DNA from: JAXMBN01 sp046349875
Lineage (GTDB): Bacteria; Planctomycetota; Planctomycetia; Pirellulales; Pirellulaceae
DNA length: 64,000 nucleotides
Assembly (NCBI GenBank): GCA_046349875.1
Contig: JAXMBN010000001.1
Location: forward strand, 62,001-126,000
Direction: 5' to 3'
Positions within the stretch are counted from its first letter, which is position 1; every line of letters starts with the position of its first letter. The notes under the pieces were generated by a model. The model was not told the DNA's origin. It did no database searches and was given only the letters and a program-made list of their open reading frames with translations. Below, piece after piece: positions 9,675 to 19,026 of the stretch. A program made the position numbers and the translations under genes.

Positions 9675-10082
9675 TTACTTCACTCCATCGACCTGAACAC
9701 TGAGCATTGTATCACGACCAAGAACTTCCATGCGAAGCGGTGTCTTGGAAGGCTTTCCCCAAGCATCAGGCAAGCGGATGGGTACGGTTCCTACCGACTC
9801 GAGCGTCAACTTGTACTTGCCTGGTTCGAGCCACAAGGGATGATGTGCTTGAGGATCGCGAAGATTGAACGATCCATCGAGTCCGCTCACGCCTATGCCC
9901 AACAATTCGTCCGAGCCCGACTCGGGAAAAACACTCAGTTGAATATCCGCCAAAGGTTGGCCATTCTTCAACAAGAGCACTCCAGGCATTCCTCCTGGAG
10001 TGCTTCGCTTGGATTGACATCCCCAGTAAAGCACCATTCCTATCAATAGAATGGCCCATCGACCACAATTCCAACGGTACAC
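9675..10082 (-). CDS. Small lipoprotein with transthyretin/carboxypeptidase-regulatory-like domain
   Basis: A 135-residue product starting at the GTG that overlaps the stop codon of the AztD-like gene by one base (TAGTG), a typical translational coupling arrangement. The N-terminus WAILLIGMVLYWGCQS is a lipoprotein signal with Cys22 as the likely lipidated residue. The remainder (GVLLLKNGQPLADIQLSVFP, then LGIGVSGLDGSFNL and PGKYKLTLES) has the pattern of a small beta-sandwich of the carboxypeptidase-regulatory/transthyretin-like type that is abundant in planctomycete lipoproteins. It is probably anchored at a membrane facing the periplasm. Function unknown; its operon suggests association with the AztD-like protein. 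Confidence 0.75.
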   Translation of the reverse strand: MYRWNCGRWAILLIGMVLYWGCQSKRSTPGGMPGVLLLKNGQPLADIQLSVFPESGSDELLGIGVSGLDGSFNLRDPQAHHPLWLEPGKYKLTLESVGTVPIRLPDAWGKPSKTPLRMEVLGRDTMLSVQVDGVK

Positions 10083-11479
10083 TATCGCCCTCCTAGGGTG
10101 ATTACCTTCGAGGGTGCACCACCGACAGGAAACGTGGCCTGGAGCATTCTCTCCTCCAACGCAATCACACTGAGCGTTCCATCTCCCGGATTGGAAAACA
10201 CTGCGCGGCGTCCATCGCCAGTCACATCGAGACTGTGATGGCCACCATGCCCTTCGATGCGACAACTTCCCACCTCGATCGTCTTGTCGATCTTGGCATC
10301 GTTCCACCTTCCATCTCGGTTGGGATCCATCTGAAGAATCGTCAACTTGCAGGGAGCTTCAACCTCTCTAGGGTGATCATGAAACACAAATCCCAAAGCC
10401 GTCTTCTTCCGATCACGTACGAACTGAAGTCCTGCGGGACGACTTTCGGAATGCATGGGAATCCCTATCGTCGCGACACTTAAGGGGCTCACGTTAGCCT
10501 GAATCCAATGTAGCTTCGCGTCCTCGCCAGATCCGGTAGTAAAGCCAAGGTGGTTTTCCATGCGAGTGAACGCGCCGGTTCGGACCGGTTGCTCCCCTTT
10601 CTTTCCCAGCGACACGTGTTGCACTGCAATGTCCGCTGGCTTCCAAGACGTCCCCTTGGGAACATCGATCCAGCAAAGCCCATCCGACGGCGCAAAAAAT
10701 ATCTTGCCACTGCATTCGGCAGCCCCGTGGATTCCTCCCGAAGGAAGAAAGAAACTCCCACGAACGGTCTTAGCGCCCGAGGGATGAAGCGCTGTAATAT
10801 CGACTTGTCCTTTGTGGTCACCATCGCGATCAATCCACGTTGCAAATCCTAGTTTGCCCTGGTGGGCAGCGAAGGCGATATGGCCTCCGCCACCTGCATG
10901 GAACGCGGCCTTTTTGCGAATGGCCTCTTCTCCATCGCTTGAGACGATCTCAGCAGGCGCCATTCGCGTATATCCATTCAAACGATCGTTGGCCAAGTAA
11001 AACACTTGATCGTAGCAATAGAGATGAGCTGGATTGCCTTGATGCTCATCGAGCATCGATGCTCGCACTTTCGGCTCGCGAGCATAATGCCAGTGACTGT
11101 GATCACCATGCTCTTCTTCCTCCACGCCCGATTCGATCAAGACCCAACCACTTTGATACTCGCCATCTTCCTCATCGCGAACCCCAACCATCAGATACCC
11201 GCGAGCAGACTCCATCTGAACCAAAGTTTGCTTTTCGGGATCGAGCTTCGGGAAGCCTGCAACCTCTTTGACCTTGCCAAGAGTCAGCGTTTGGCCCAAA
11301 AACAGATCGGCCCATTTCAGTGTCTTGCTGACATCATCTTGGAAAAAGACTCGCGATACACAACGAGGCTCGCTGGAGTTCGCCCCCTTCGTTCCTGCTT
11401 GCCCTAGAAGGACAGAATGGAACGAGACTCCTACCATGAACGCCATAAGACTTCTTTGAATCCACGCCAGATTGATCAT
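10082..11479 (-). CDS. AztD-like beta-propeller protein, possible periplasmic zinc metallochaperone
   Basis: A 465-residue secreted protein with a signal peptide (hydrophobic segment about residues 8-26). A His/acid-rich stretch, EEEEHGDHSHWHY at about 120-132, lies in the N-terminal third, and further His-rich loops (GGGGHIAF, FVFHDHPREVEAPC, RIEGHGGHHSLDV) occur later, spaced as in a repeated beta-propeller. This combination resembles AztD, the periplasmic chaperone that passes Zn(II) to the AztC solute-binding protein. No AztABC transporter is in the window. It is the middle gene of a three-gene cluster. Assignment is by architecture and His motifs and needs a profile search; a generic beta-propeller is the alternative. 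Confidence 0.6.
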   Translation of the reverse strand: MINLAWIQRSLMAFMVGVSFHSVLLGQAGTKGANSSEPRCVSRVFFQDDVSKTLKWADLFLGQTLTLGKVKEVAGFPKLDPEKQTLVQMESARGYLMVGVRDEEDGEYQSGWVLIESGVEEEEHGDHSHWHYAREPKVRASMLDEHQGNPAHLYCYDQVFYLANDRLNGYTRMAPAEIVSSDGEEAIRKKAAFHAGGGGHIAFAAHQGKLGFATWIDRDGDHKGQVDITALHPSGAKTVRGSFFLPSGGIHGAAECSGKIFFAPSDGLCWIDVPKGTSWKPADIAVQHVSLGKKGEQPVRTGAFTRMENHLGFTTGSGEDAKLHWIQANVSPLSVATIGIPMHSESRPAGLQFVRDRKKTALGFVFHDHPREVEAPCKLTILQMDPNRDGRWNDAKIDKTIEVGSCRIEGHGGHHSLDVTGDGRRAVFSNPGDGTLSVIALEERMLQATFPVGGAPSKVITLGGR

Positions 11480-11551
11480 TGTGTGAACCTATTTTTTGCT
11501 TGAAACGAAAATACAAATGCGATCCGTCATGCTCGTCGAGCCGTATTCGTG

Positions 11552-12658
11552 TCACTGAAAATCTCCAACCACTTCTCCGCCATGGATGCTATGAATGGCT
11601 CGGTGCAAAAGCATATCGATCGAGTTTGAAAGAAAGCGAACCGATCCATCGCCAAGCACAACATTAGCTCCGCCTGTATGCATACTGCGAGGACCGTAGT
11701 AACCGGATCCGTGAAAGCTAATGTCAGGGATCTTGCTATTGGGTGTATTGAAGCCATTGGTGGTTACATTCGCTGTAAGCGACCGAACCCAAGAAAACCC
11801 ACGCCCCGTTCCATTCCCTCCCGCTCGCCAGTCGGTATGTCCAGCCACGACTGGTTGCAGATCAGGATTGCGTACCGTTCCACTGGGCCACCCCGCGCCA
11901 CTTCCTGTGTACCCACCAGTGCTCGGTCCCGACGGTGAAATACCGCTCGAACCATTGAGCATCTTTCGATAGGGAAATGTCGGCGTTATTCCCGCCGGCA
12001 AAGTAACATCTTGGCCATCACCACGAATCGTCTCACTCATGGCTACGGTATTGGACGTTCCGTCGATGACGTCGCGAAATCCAACCCGTGAGTTCAAGAA
12101 CACAAAACCATCCGTGCGATAGCGATCGTCGTAGAACGTTTCACTCCCACTTCCATTACTCATCATGTAGTTGATGGCACCAAACTGATAGGGATTTCCA
12201 GCAAGCGTTGCCGAGTACTGCTGCGGTCCGGGATCACTTGGGCACAGAAAGGTGGAGATGACGGCTGGAAAGACACTGGCCAATGCAGGATTGGGAACCG
12301 TGTTCGGCCCCGAACCCAAGTACGGTCGCAATCGAAAGTCGATCAACTGCTGAAGATTGGCCTGCTCGATGAATGGAAGCAATCGAGCCTGAGGAGAATA
12401 CGATGTCGAATCGCCGCCCATCGGAAAAAGTTTGAAAGCACTTTCGTAGTTGTGTAGAGCCAAACCTAGTTGCTTGAGGTTGTTGCTGCACTGCATGCGT
12501 CGAGCTGCCTCGCGAGCTTGCTGAACAGCTGGCAATAGCAGCCCGACTAAGATCCCAATGATTGCAATCACCACCAACAACTCCACTAACGTGAATGCCC
12601 TTTTGCGGAGCTTCGTTGCTAAGCATCTCATCGCATTTCCCCTATTCCGCATACCCAT
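11552..12658 (-). CDS. DUF1559 prepilin-like protein
   Basis: A 368-residue member of the DUF1559 family that is strongly expanded in Planctomycetes. The N-terminus has a type IV prepilin-like cleavage and methylation signal, RKRAFTLVELLVVIAIIGIL, followed by PAVQQAREAARRMQCSNNLK. The C-terminus carries the H-X9-DG motif (His in MHTGGANVVLGDG) typical of the family. The proteins are thought to be pseudopilin-like and exported, but their function is not established. Alternative starts exist at 12658 and 12631; both precede the signal. First gene of the cluster with the AztD-like protein and lipoprotein (72-bp gap). Confidence 0.92.
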   Translation of the reverse strand: MGMRNRGNAMRCLATKLRKRAFTLVELLVVIAIIGILVGLLLPAVQQAREAARRMQCSNNLKQLGLALHNYESAFKLFPMGGDSTSYSPQARLLPFIEQANLQQLIDFRLRPYLGSGPNTVPNPALASVFPAVISTFLCPSDPGPQQYSATLAGNPYQFGAINYMMSNGSGSETFYDDRYRTDGFVFLNSRVGFRDVIDGTSNTVAMSETIRGDGQDVTLPAGITPTFPYRKMLNGSSGISPSGPSTGGYTGSGAGWPSGTVRNPDLQPVVAGHTDWRAGGNGTGRGFSWVRSLTANVTTNGFNTPNSKIPDISFHGSGYYGPRSMHTGGANVVLGDGSVRFLSNSIDMLLHRAIHSIHGGEVVGDFQ

Positions 12659-12717
12659 GGAATCGCAACCGAAAACTTTTCCGGCCCTGAAGCCAGGATC
12701 TTAACGCACTCAAGCTT

Positions 12718-12743
12718 CAATTGCAATTGTTATGCATTTGCAT
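12718..12743. promoter_or_regulatory. Two adjacent palindromes in the divergent DUF1559/PQQ-propeller promoter region
   Basis: CAATTGCAATTG (12718-12729) is a perfect 12-bp palindrome. ATGCATTTGCAT (12732-12743) is an inverted repeat of ATGCA around TT. The second contains the same TGCA-2-TGCA spacing as the site upstream of the CobW-family gene at 1095-1104. Either could be an operator serving both divergent genes. Sequence symmetry is seen; function and regulator are inferred. Confidence 0.4.
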
Positions 12744-12847
12744 TTTGTAAGTTTTCAGGTATCGTATGCAGAAATATGTGAGACCGAGTGAAGCATTGAT
12801 TCACTCGCCGTATCCACTGAACGAAGACTCGAAAGGAAAAGATCGCC

Positions 12848-14194
12848 ATGCACACACTGCTCACGCGAATGACTCGCTGCTTTGCTTACTCTTGGATCGC
12901 CATCTACCTTCCGACCAAGGCTCTACATTCCGAGGATTGGTCCTCTTTTCGCGGGCAAGGTGATAGCATCGCTCGCGTTCAGTCGCTTCCCATCCAATGG
13001 GAAATGCGAGGCCGCGTGGCAGGGGCCTGGGACATTCGACTGCCAGGCTATGGTCAATCGAGCCCCGTTGTTTGGAAAGACCGCGTCTTTGTCACTGCGG
13101 TGTCCGGTGAGCTGAAGGAAAATCTTCATGTCCTGGCCATTGATCTCGCGACGGGTTCGACCCTTTGGCAGAAGGACTTTGAAGCAACTCAGAAGGTGAA
13201 GGATAGCGACGCAGTTAGCCGCGGTGCACCAACCCCGGCGATCGATGCCGACGGTTTACTGGTCGTTTTTGAAAGTGGCGATGTCTTTGCGTTATCGCAC
13301 GACGGGGACCTACGATGGAAACGTTCCTTCGTCGCCGATCATGGCGAAATCAAAGGCCCTCATGGATACTCAAGTTCACCGGCACTATGTGATGATCGAG
13401 TGATTCTTCAGGTAACCCACGCCGGTCCTTCCTATGTGCTCGCCCTTTCGCGACGCGATGGAGCGACGCTTTGGAAAACCGATCACCCTTCGCAAACCGG
13501 ATGGAGCTCTCCTATTCTTGTTACCGAGGATCAGCAGAAGTTGGCGATTGTCTCCTCTGCCGGAAGCGTTCGAGCTTACGATGTGAACCATGGTCGCGAA
13601 CAATGGTACGTCGATGGACTGGCCGGCAACAGCACCGCCTCCCCCACGTACTTCGAACACTCGATTCTGATCGGAAGCGGTGGTGATCGCGAAGGAGGTG
13701 GCGGCCCGCGCCGCGATCGAAGCACCTCCTCCGAATCCAGTGCCAATGCGACTCCACCCGAATCCGTTCCCATCCCATCGCATAAAGGGAGCCTGCGGAT
13801 CTCGCTCGGCGGTGAAGGCAACGTCACACAATCCCATGTTGCATGGTCGAACATCAAAGCGAATGCTGGTTACGCTTCGCCTCTCGTTCACAAGAATCTC
13901 GCCTACTTCGTCAATCGCGTGGGTGTCGTCCAGTGCGTCGATCCTCAAACTGGCAAAGAACTTTGGACCCATCGTTTGCCAAGTCAAGTTTGGGCAAGCC
14001 CCATTGGATACAACGATGCGGTAATGTTCTTTTGCAAAGAGGGAAGCGTGGTGGCGATGGAGGCAGGCCCAGAGCCCAAAGTGGTCGCCGAAAGCACGAT
14101 CTCGACCACGGATATCGTGTACGGAGTCGCGGCCGTTGAAGGCGCATGGCTTGTTCGCAAGGGCCGCGGCCTACAAAAAATCGTCGCTCCGTGA
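12848..14194 (+). CDS. Secreted PQQ-binding-like beta-propeller protein
   Basis: A 448-residue protein with an N-terminal export signal and the planctomycete opening DWSSFRGQGD. Repeated propeller blades carry the GxxxLW signature: IDLATGSTLWQKDF, SHDGDLRWKRSF, SRRDGATLWKTDH, VNHGREQWYVDG and DPQTGKELWTHRL. Between blades, about residues 275-320, is a low-complexity Gly/Arg/Ser insert (GGDREGGGGPRRDRSTSSES). Proteins of this kind often lack real PQQ cofactor and function in protein interaction or unknown redox roles outside the cytoplasm. It is transcribed divergently from the DUF1559 operon. A GGAAAAG ribosome binding site precedes the ATG. Confidence 0.85.
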   Translation: MHTLLTRMTRCFAYSWIAIYLPTKALHSEDWSSFRGQGDSIARVQSLPIQWEMRGRVAGAWDIRLPGYGQSSPVVWKDRVFVTAVSGELKENLHVLAIDLATGSTLWQKDFEATQKVKDSDAVSRGAPTPAIDADGLLVVFESGDVFALSHDGDLRWKRSFVADHGEIKGPHGYSSSPALCDDRVILQVTHAGPSYVLALSRRDGATLWKTDHPSQTGWSSPILVTEDQQKLAIVSSAGSVRAYDVNHGREQWYVDGLAGNSTASPTYFEHSILIGSGGDREGGGGPRRDRSTSSESSANATPPESVPIPSHKGSLRISLGGEGNVTQSHVAWSNIKANAGYASPLVHKNLAYFVNRVGVVQCVDPQTGKELWTHRLPSQVWASPIGYNDAVMFFCKEGSVVAMEAGPEPKVVAESTISTTDIVYGVAAVEGAWLVRKGRGLQKIVAP

Positions 14195-14205
14195 GAGCGA
14201 CGATT
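14174..14205 (-). terminator. Intrinsic terminator for the esterase gene
   Basis: AATCGTCGCTC (14179-14189) pairs perfectly with GAGCGACGATT (14195-14205) around a 5-base loop. On the minus strand the stem is followed by a run of T (complement of AAAAAA at 14175-14180). The hairpin overlaps the stop codon of the PQQ-propeller gene on the opposite strand. Confidence 0.75.
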
Positions 14206-14262
14206 CGAGTGAAGTGCATTCCAATCCTCTGAGGCAATCGCAATGCGTGATGCCTCGGATGC

Positions 14263-16278
14263 TTATTCCCAGTTTTCGCCAAAGAACCCGTCGGCAACGA
14301 CCTTGCCAGGCATTTGGCTGGTTGCCCCTTGTTCCACATTGAGCAGTGCCCAATCCGGCAACATCGGGATTTGTCGAGCGTTATTCAGATAAGCATACTC
14401 GCGGTAGGTAAATCCCGAATTGATGACCACATAGCGATTGGGGTTGAGCGGATTGGGATAGATCATGGCAACCACATGGCGATTGCGAGGCTGCTTCACT
14501 CCTGCAATCTCTACCGAATCTTCGCTCCATTGGACCGGAAGTTTGCCGACGATCTTGGCCAACAGAGGATTCGTCTCCGGCGTTCCAAAGAGAATCAAAT
14601 TGCTGTCGGCGATATCCTGATCCAATACATCTTTGGCCGCTTTAGCGACGATATCGCCGCGAAAATGGCGTCGCCATTCGGTGGCAGCGTGCGCATACTC
14701 TTTGGCGACCCATTGGTCTACGGGAGTTGTTGCATTGCCCTGCGGAGGCACAAATACAAAAGAACTCAAAAAGGCGTCATCGATGGGTCCCTGCAGTCCA
14801 GGTCGCTTTTCGAGACTACCCTTGGTTCCCTGTTTAGCCTTCCACTGCGATCCTTCAAGCTCCCATTCCCCTTGGATTTTTCCATCCGCAGTGACAGCAA
14901 CATTCATTGGCGAACCACCATCGATTTCGAGTTTCCAAGCTTGTGATCGCATCTGTTCTGGAACCTCCATATCGATACCCAAACGACGAACATTCTTGGT
15001 TTGGATTCGAAGGCTTCCAGGCTTGCGTTCTGCTTGAACGCGAGCTTCCTCCCAGTGGCGTTGCAACTTCTTGAGAGTCAACCATCCGTCGCTCGCGTAT
15101 CGCAGCGTATAGGTCGTAAAATCGATGCGATCTGGGTTGCGATCGCGTCCTCGAACCGCCCATTCCTGCACTTGCTTCTCGATGAGCACTTTGGAATCAG
15201 GATGGAACTTGTGTTCGGTCTTGGGGCCAATGATGTGCATCATCGCCATCCCTTTGGACTTGAGAGATTGCTCCATGATATCGGCGGCTTGTTTTTGCCG
15301 ATCGAGTTCTCCACTGTAAACAATCAAGGGATGATGCTGAAAGTTGTTGCTCCAGTCAGGACAATCGTACCAGTGCAATAGTGCCTTCTGCGTTGCCGTT
15401 GGCTCAAACTTCTCACTTTGAAAAACTCGCAAGAACTCTGTTGTTTCGGCAAAACCGGCACCAGGCGTGGCAGCAAACCAAGTGCCTGGGTAGTGGACGG
15501 CCATCTGCCAACATCCAGCGCCTCCCATCGAGAATCCGCGAATGGCTACTCGATTGGTATCGATAGGAAATTGCGATTGAAGATGTTGCATCGCTTCCAA
15601 TACATCGATCTCACCTGCAAACTTAAAGGCATTGCTGTAGCGACCATAGGGATGAAGCACGATTGTCTCGGCCGGCGTAAACTCACCTGCCTGAGTCATG
15701 CGGCGATGAAGAAACCCAACCTCGCTCGTCTTTTCATCCCGACCATGCAACCACACATCCATCCGCAATGGCTTGTCAGACTTCCATTGCGGTGGAACGA
15801 CGATCCCGAACGGTTGTAGTGAACCATCGAGCTTGGATCGAAACCCACCTACGATCCATTGCTGCTTGTCGGAGTTTTCCTGGACTCCAAGAAGGGCCAT
15901 GCCTCGTTTACCCTCCTTGGCTGCCGTGATGCGTTGGAGAGCGAGATCGTTCACCTTATCCGCCATTGCCACTTCGGCATCCGAATAGAACATCGAATGA
16001 TCGATCGTCATCTCAATCGCACGCGCCAACACCAAAATCTGATGAGCATCAGTCTCGGGAAGCTCCTTGATCGAAGCGACTTCTCGTCGAATGTGACTAA
16101 CCGCATCGCGCAAACCCTGCTGTCGCGCTGTTGTTAAGACGATTCCCGGCGGTGGTACAGGGCGAACGTTGGCGGGATGATTATCCGCTGGCCCATCGGC
16201 CCAGCCGAATCCAAGTGGCATGCAGCCCAAAAGCAGCGACAACAAACAACGGGAAACAGAGTAGGTCATCTTGAGCAT
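14263..16278 (-). CDS. Secreted alpha/beta-hydrolase (prolyl-oligopeptidase/feruloyl-esterase-like)
   Basis: About 671 residues from the ATG at 16278 (MLKMTYSVSRCLLSLLLGC), chosen because it places a normal signal peptide at the N-terminus; an ORF start at 16353 would add an atypical leader. The alpha/beta-hydrolase core contains the nucleophile elbow GFSMGGAG in the middle of the protein and a late KTEHKFHPD segment that may carry the catalytic His. The C-terminal region (IVAKAAKDVLDQDIADSNLI, then LFGTPETNPLL) resembles the tail of planctomycete prolyl-oligopeptidase-family proteins. It probably hydrolyses esters or peptides linked to polysaccharides outside the cytoplasm. Substrate unknown. 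Confidence 0.8.
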   Translation of the reverse strand: MLKMTYSVSRCLLSLLLGCMPLGFGWADGPADNHPANVRPVPPPGIVLTTARQQGLRDAVSHIRREVASIKELPETDAHQILVLARAIEMTIDHSMFYSDAEVAMADKVNDLALQRITAAKEGKRGMALLGVQENSDKQQWIVGGFRSKLDGSLQPFGIVVPPQWKSDKPLRMDVWLHGRDEKTSEVGFLHRRMTQAGEFTPAETIVLHPYGRYSNAFKFAGEIDVLEAMQHLQSQFPIDTNRVAIRGFSMGGAGCWQMAVHYPGTWFAATPGAGFAETTEFLRVFQSEKFEPTATQKALLHWYDCPDWSNNFQHHPLIVYSGELDRQKQAADIMEQSLKSKGMAMMHIIGPKTEHKFHPDSKVLIEKQVQEWAVRGRDRNPDRIDFTTYTLRYASDGWLTLKKLQRHWEEARVQAERKPGSLRIQTKNVRRLGIDMEVPEQMRSQAWKLEIDGGSPMNVAVTADGKIQGEWELEGSQWKAKQGTKGSLEKRPGLQGPIDDAFLSSFVFVPPQGNATTPVDQWVAKEYAHAATEWRRHFRGDIVAKAAKDVLDQDIADSNLILFGTPETNPLLAKIVGKLPVQWSEDSVEIAGVKQPRNRHVVAMIYPNPLNPNRYVVINSGFTYREYAYLNNARQIPMLPDWALLNVEQGATSQMPGKVVADGFFGENWE

Positions 16279-16404
16279 CTTTGTTGGGAGGGAACGAGTT
16301 GGGTAGGATTCGATTATTCTAACCACGCATCGGTCAGAAAGAACCCTCCCCAAGAATCACGCTTCCCTGCTCAAACTAGAAAACCGTACCCTAAGTCGCG
16401 ATCC

Positions 16405-17214
16405 TCAAAATCCAGGATCACGAAACAGAAAGTTATGCGTCCCCAGCGTGTCCGTCCCCGACCGAACGATTTCAGCGATCTCATCGCGTTCAATCTTTCG
16501 CGAGTCCTCGACGGCCGTCCAGGCTTCAAACCCTTGCTCCCAGAAAAGTTCAAACGTCTGCAGAAGATAAGGGTTGATCTTTACACCCGATGGCTGATGT
16601 TCTTGCACTGCGATCTCGACCATCCACTGAGGCTTGGGTTGCTTGGCGAGCACCTTCTTCGCACCCTGCAGCACAAACCATTCAGCCCCTTCCACATCCA
16701 TCAGAAAAAAAATGCGTTCCGATGGAAAACGATTTTCCAAAAGAGTATCGAGTGCTAACGCTGGCACGAAGGTGAAGTCATGGGCACCGGCCCACCCCTC
16801 AACCAACGAAGCTCCCGTTCCACATCCAAACATCCGCACGATACCTGGCTTATCCGCAAGGGCAACAGGATAGATCTCCACTTGATCTTGCCATCCGTTC
16901 GCCCATAGATTCGCATATAAAATCTTCAGGTTGGTAGGATGAGGCTCAAAGGCAATCACGCGTTTTCCCGCTTTCAATGCCAAGCAACAGTAGTAACCAA
17001 CGTTGGCTCCGATATTGACCACAACATCGTAATCGCGGATGCATCGCTGAAAGATCGCCGTCTCTTCGGGCTCAAACGTACCGTCCACCATCGCCTGGCT
17101 TCCCATCAGTGAGAATCCATGAACGGTTTGCGGAAACGGCTTCGACAAACGGGTCTCAACGCGATAGTGGCGTAGAGATGACTTAACCCGTGTTCCAAAC
17201 GTACTGCTCGTCAT
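16405..17214 (-). CDS. FkbM-family SAM-dependent methyltransferase
   Basis: The ATG at 17214 is preferred because the longer frame would overlap the upstream sulfatase and lacks similarity; GGAGAAG lies just before it. The 269-residue product has a class I methyltransferase fold: motif I DVVVNIGANVGYYCCLAL, motif II VIAFEPHPTN, and the FkbM hallmark LMDVEGAEWFVLQGA. These enzymes O-methylate sugars or polyketides, and in bacteria they often act on exopolysaccharide or glycolipid units. It follows a sulfatase and may act on surface glycans, but no glycosyltransferase is adjacent. Confidence 0.88.
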   Translation of the reverse strand: MTSSTFGTRVKSSLRHYRVETRLSKPFPQTVHGFSLMGSQAMVDGTFEPEETAIFQRCIRDYDVVVNIGANVGYYCCLALKAGKRVIAFEPHPTNLKILYANLWANGWQDQVEIYPVALADKPGIVRMFGCGTGASLVEGWAGAHDFTFVPALALDTLLENRFPSERIFFLMDVEGAEWFVLQGAKKVLAKQPKPQWMVEIAVQEHQPSGVKINPYLLQTFELFWEQGFEAWTAVEDSRKIERDEIAEIVRSGTDTLGTHNFLFRDPGF

Positions 17215-17320
17215 GTTCTTCTCCGCGACTTCCTTTCCTCGATCCATCCACCAAGCATGGCCAGCACTTGCATCATCGTAACCCCAGCTTGGCCTCAAGC
17301 CACCCAGGGATAAGCTTTCT

Positions 17321-18838
17321 TTAGGGTGTAGCCGGTTGGTACCACAACCGATGCGGATCATCAAGCCGAATCATCTCTTTCAACAAAAGGGATTCCAATT
17401 CACGCCGTTTGTCCGCATGTTCGGGCATCGAAGCCAAATTCTGTTGCTCTGCGTTCCATTGTGTCCCCACGAGAGTTTGCAGGGCAGGGGAGTGGTGTTC
17501 GGCAAGTATTTCCAAAGGGTTCGACCCAAGATGGAACAACTGCGTCTCGCGAACTTGGCTTTCCATGACATCGTACTGAATCAGTTTCCAGTCTCCTTTG
17601 CGAACACATCGCATTCCCGGTTTTGTTCCGCCGCAATAGACTCCATAAAGCACTTCACGGATCGTTTGTTTCTTCCCCATCAATACCGGGCGAAGACTCA
17701 AACCTTCGTTAGAATCGGGAGCTACGATTCCTGCGAGATCGCAAAGCGTTGCCAACAGATCCAACAAGTAGACATTTCCTTGAGCCCGCGAACCGGGCTG
17801 GATGCCTGGCCCTTGAATGATGAAGGGGACGCGCCATGTATGTTCGTAGAGATTCTGCTTGCCTTGCAAACCATGTCGCCCTAATGCGATTCCGTGATCC
17901 GAGGTGTAAAGAACGTAGGTATTTTCGAGTTCCCCCATCGCTTCCAGCTTTTGAACAACGCGATCGATTTGCGTATCGATGTTCTCGCTGCATGCAAAAT
18001 ACCTTCCCACCTCATTCCGTATCGTTGCTTCGTCTCGCTTGTCCCACACCCCTTCCACGTTGACTTCATCCCGCAAATTAGGATGACCATGGGGAAAAGG
18101 ATGCGCTGGCAAATAGTTGATAGGCAAGGGTGGTGTTTTGGGGGCGAGTATCGGCACCGTCTTCGGTTCGCGATGATTCACGGCTCCATACTTGGCCAAG
18201 AGCTCTGCTTTTCCATTTCGAGGATCATGAGGATGGGTAAAACCAAAGTGAATGAAGAACGGCTTCTTTTCTGAGGCTTGCTCTCGCTCTGATAGATATT
18301 CGAGCACTTGATCCGCATGCCATGCGCTTCCGGTCTCGTCCGTATCGCCATTCTTCTTAGCATCGCGCCGAACCGTGAATTGGCGATTGGCTGCTTCATA
18401 GCTATTTCCCAGTTTGCAGGTACGCATTGTGGCATAACCGGCTCGATTGAAGACCGCAGGCAACGTCTGCAGTTCGAGTTGGTCGGGGCAAAGCCCTTTT
18501 TCTTTGGCTTTGGGCGCGATGGGCAAATGCCAAAGCGTGCGACCGCACATCATCATGTGCCTTGAAGGAGTACAGACGGCACCTACGAATGAGCCCATGT
18601 GATAGGCCCCATCGATGACCATCCCTTGCCTCGCGAGGCGATCCAAGGTCGGGGTCTCGAGTCGCGACTTCGGATTGTAAGGACGAAGGTCAAAAGGAGA
18701 TTGGTCATCGACCACCACTATCAAGAAGTTTGGGCGTGGCTCCTTTCCCGATGCATTTTGCATTCCGCAGGCGTTTAGGCCAAACATCGCGCAAAACCCA
18801 ATCACCAATGAACGCCAGATGAACTTTGGTTTATGCAT
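17321..18838 (-). CDS. Formylglycine-dependent sulfatase (arylsulfatase/choline-sulfatase family)
   Basis: About 505 residues from the ATG at 18838, which starts a lipoprotein-like signal MHKPKFIWRSLVIGFCAMFG with LNACG ending at about residue 25. Metal-binding DD is in FLIVVVDDQS near residue 45. The active-site motif is Cys89-T-P-S-R93, whose Cys is converted to formylglycine. Later ETPTLDRL and the SDHGIALGRHG block complete the alkaline-phosphatase-fold core. Sulfatases remove sulfate esters from polysaccharides such as fucoidans, carrageenans or glycosaminoglycans and are expanded in marine planctomycetes. A sulfatase-maturing enzyme is not in the window. Upstream in-frame sequence to 19090 is unlikely to be translated. 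Confidence 0.92.
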   Translation of the reverse strand: MHKPKFIWRSLVIGFCAMFGLNACGMQNASGKEPRPNFLIVVVDDQSPFDLRPYNPKSRLETPTLDRLARQGMVIDGAYHMGSFVGAVCTPSRHMMMCGRTLWHLPIAPKAKEKGLCPDQLELQTLPAVFNRAGYATMRTCKLGNSYEAANRQFTVRRDAKKNGDTDETGSAWHADQVLEYLSEREQASEKKPFFIHFGFTHPHDPRNGKAELLAKYGAVNHREPKTVPILAPKTPPLPINYLPAHPFPHGHPNLRDEVNVEGVWDKRDEATIRNEVGRYFACSENIDTQIDRVVQKLEAMGELENTYVLYTSDHGIALGRHGLQGKQNLYEHTWRVPFIIQGPGIQPGSRAQGNVYLLDLLATLCDLAGIVAPDSNEGLSLRPVLMGKKQTIREVLYGVYCGGTKPGMRCVRKGDWKLIQYDVMESQVRETQLFHLGSNPLEILAEHHSPALQTLVGTQWNAEQQNLASMPEHADKRRELESLLLKEMIRLDDPHRLWYQPATP

Positions 18839-19026
18839 CGAATTCCCCACCCGCGAGACACATCGAAACGTTCTTCGAACTTCGGCCATTGTCGGCGATG
18901 GCCATGGATGATTGCAACACGTATTCGATTTTGTGCGAATTCGATGCGGTCCAAGCAAGCCCGATACGGTTTTGGGGTGGCTTGGATTAGACTGAGGAAG
19001 ATTCGCGATCGAGTCTCTCCCAAAGG

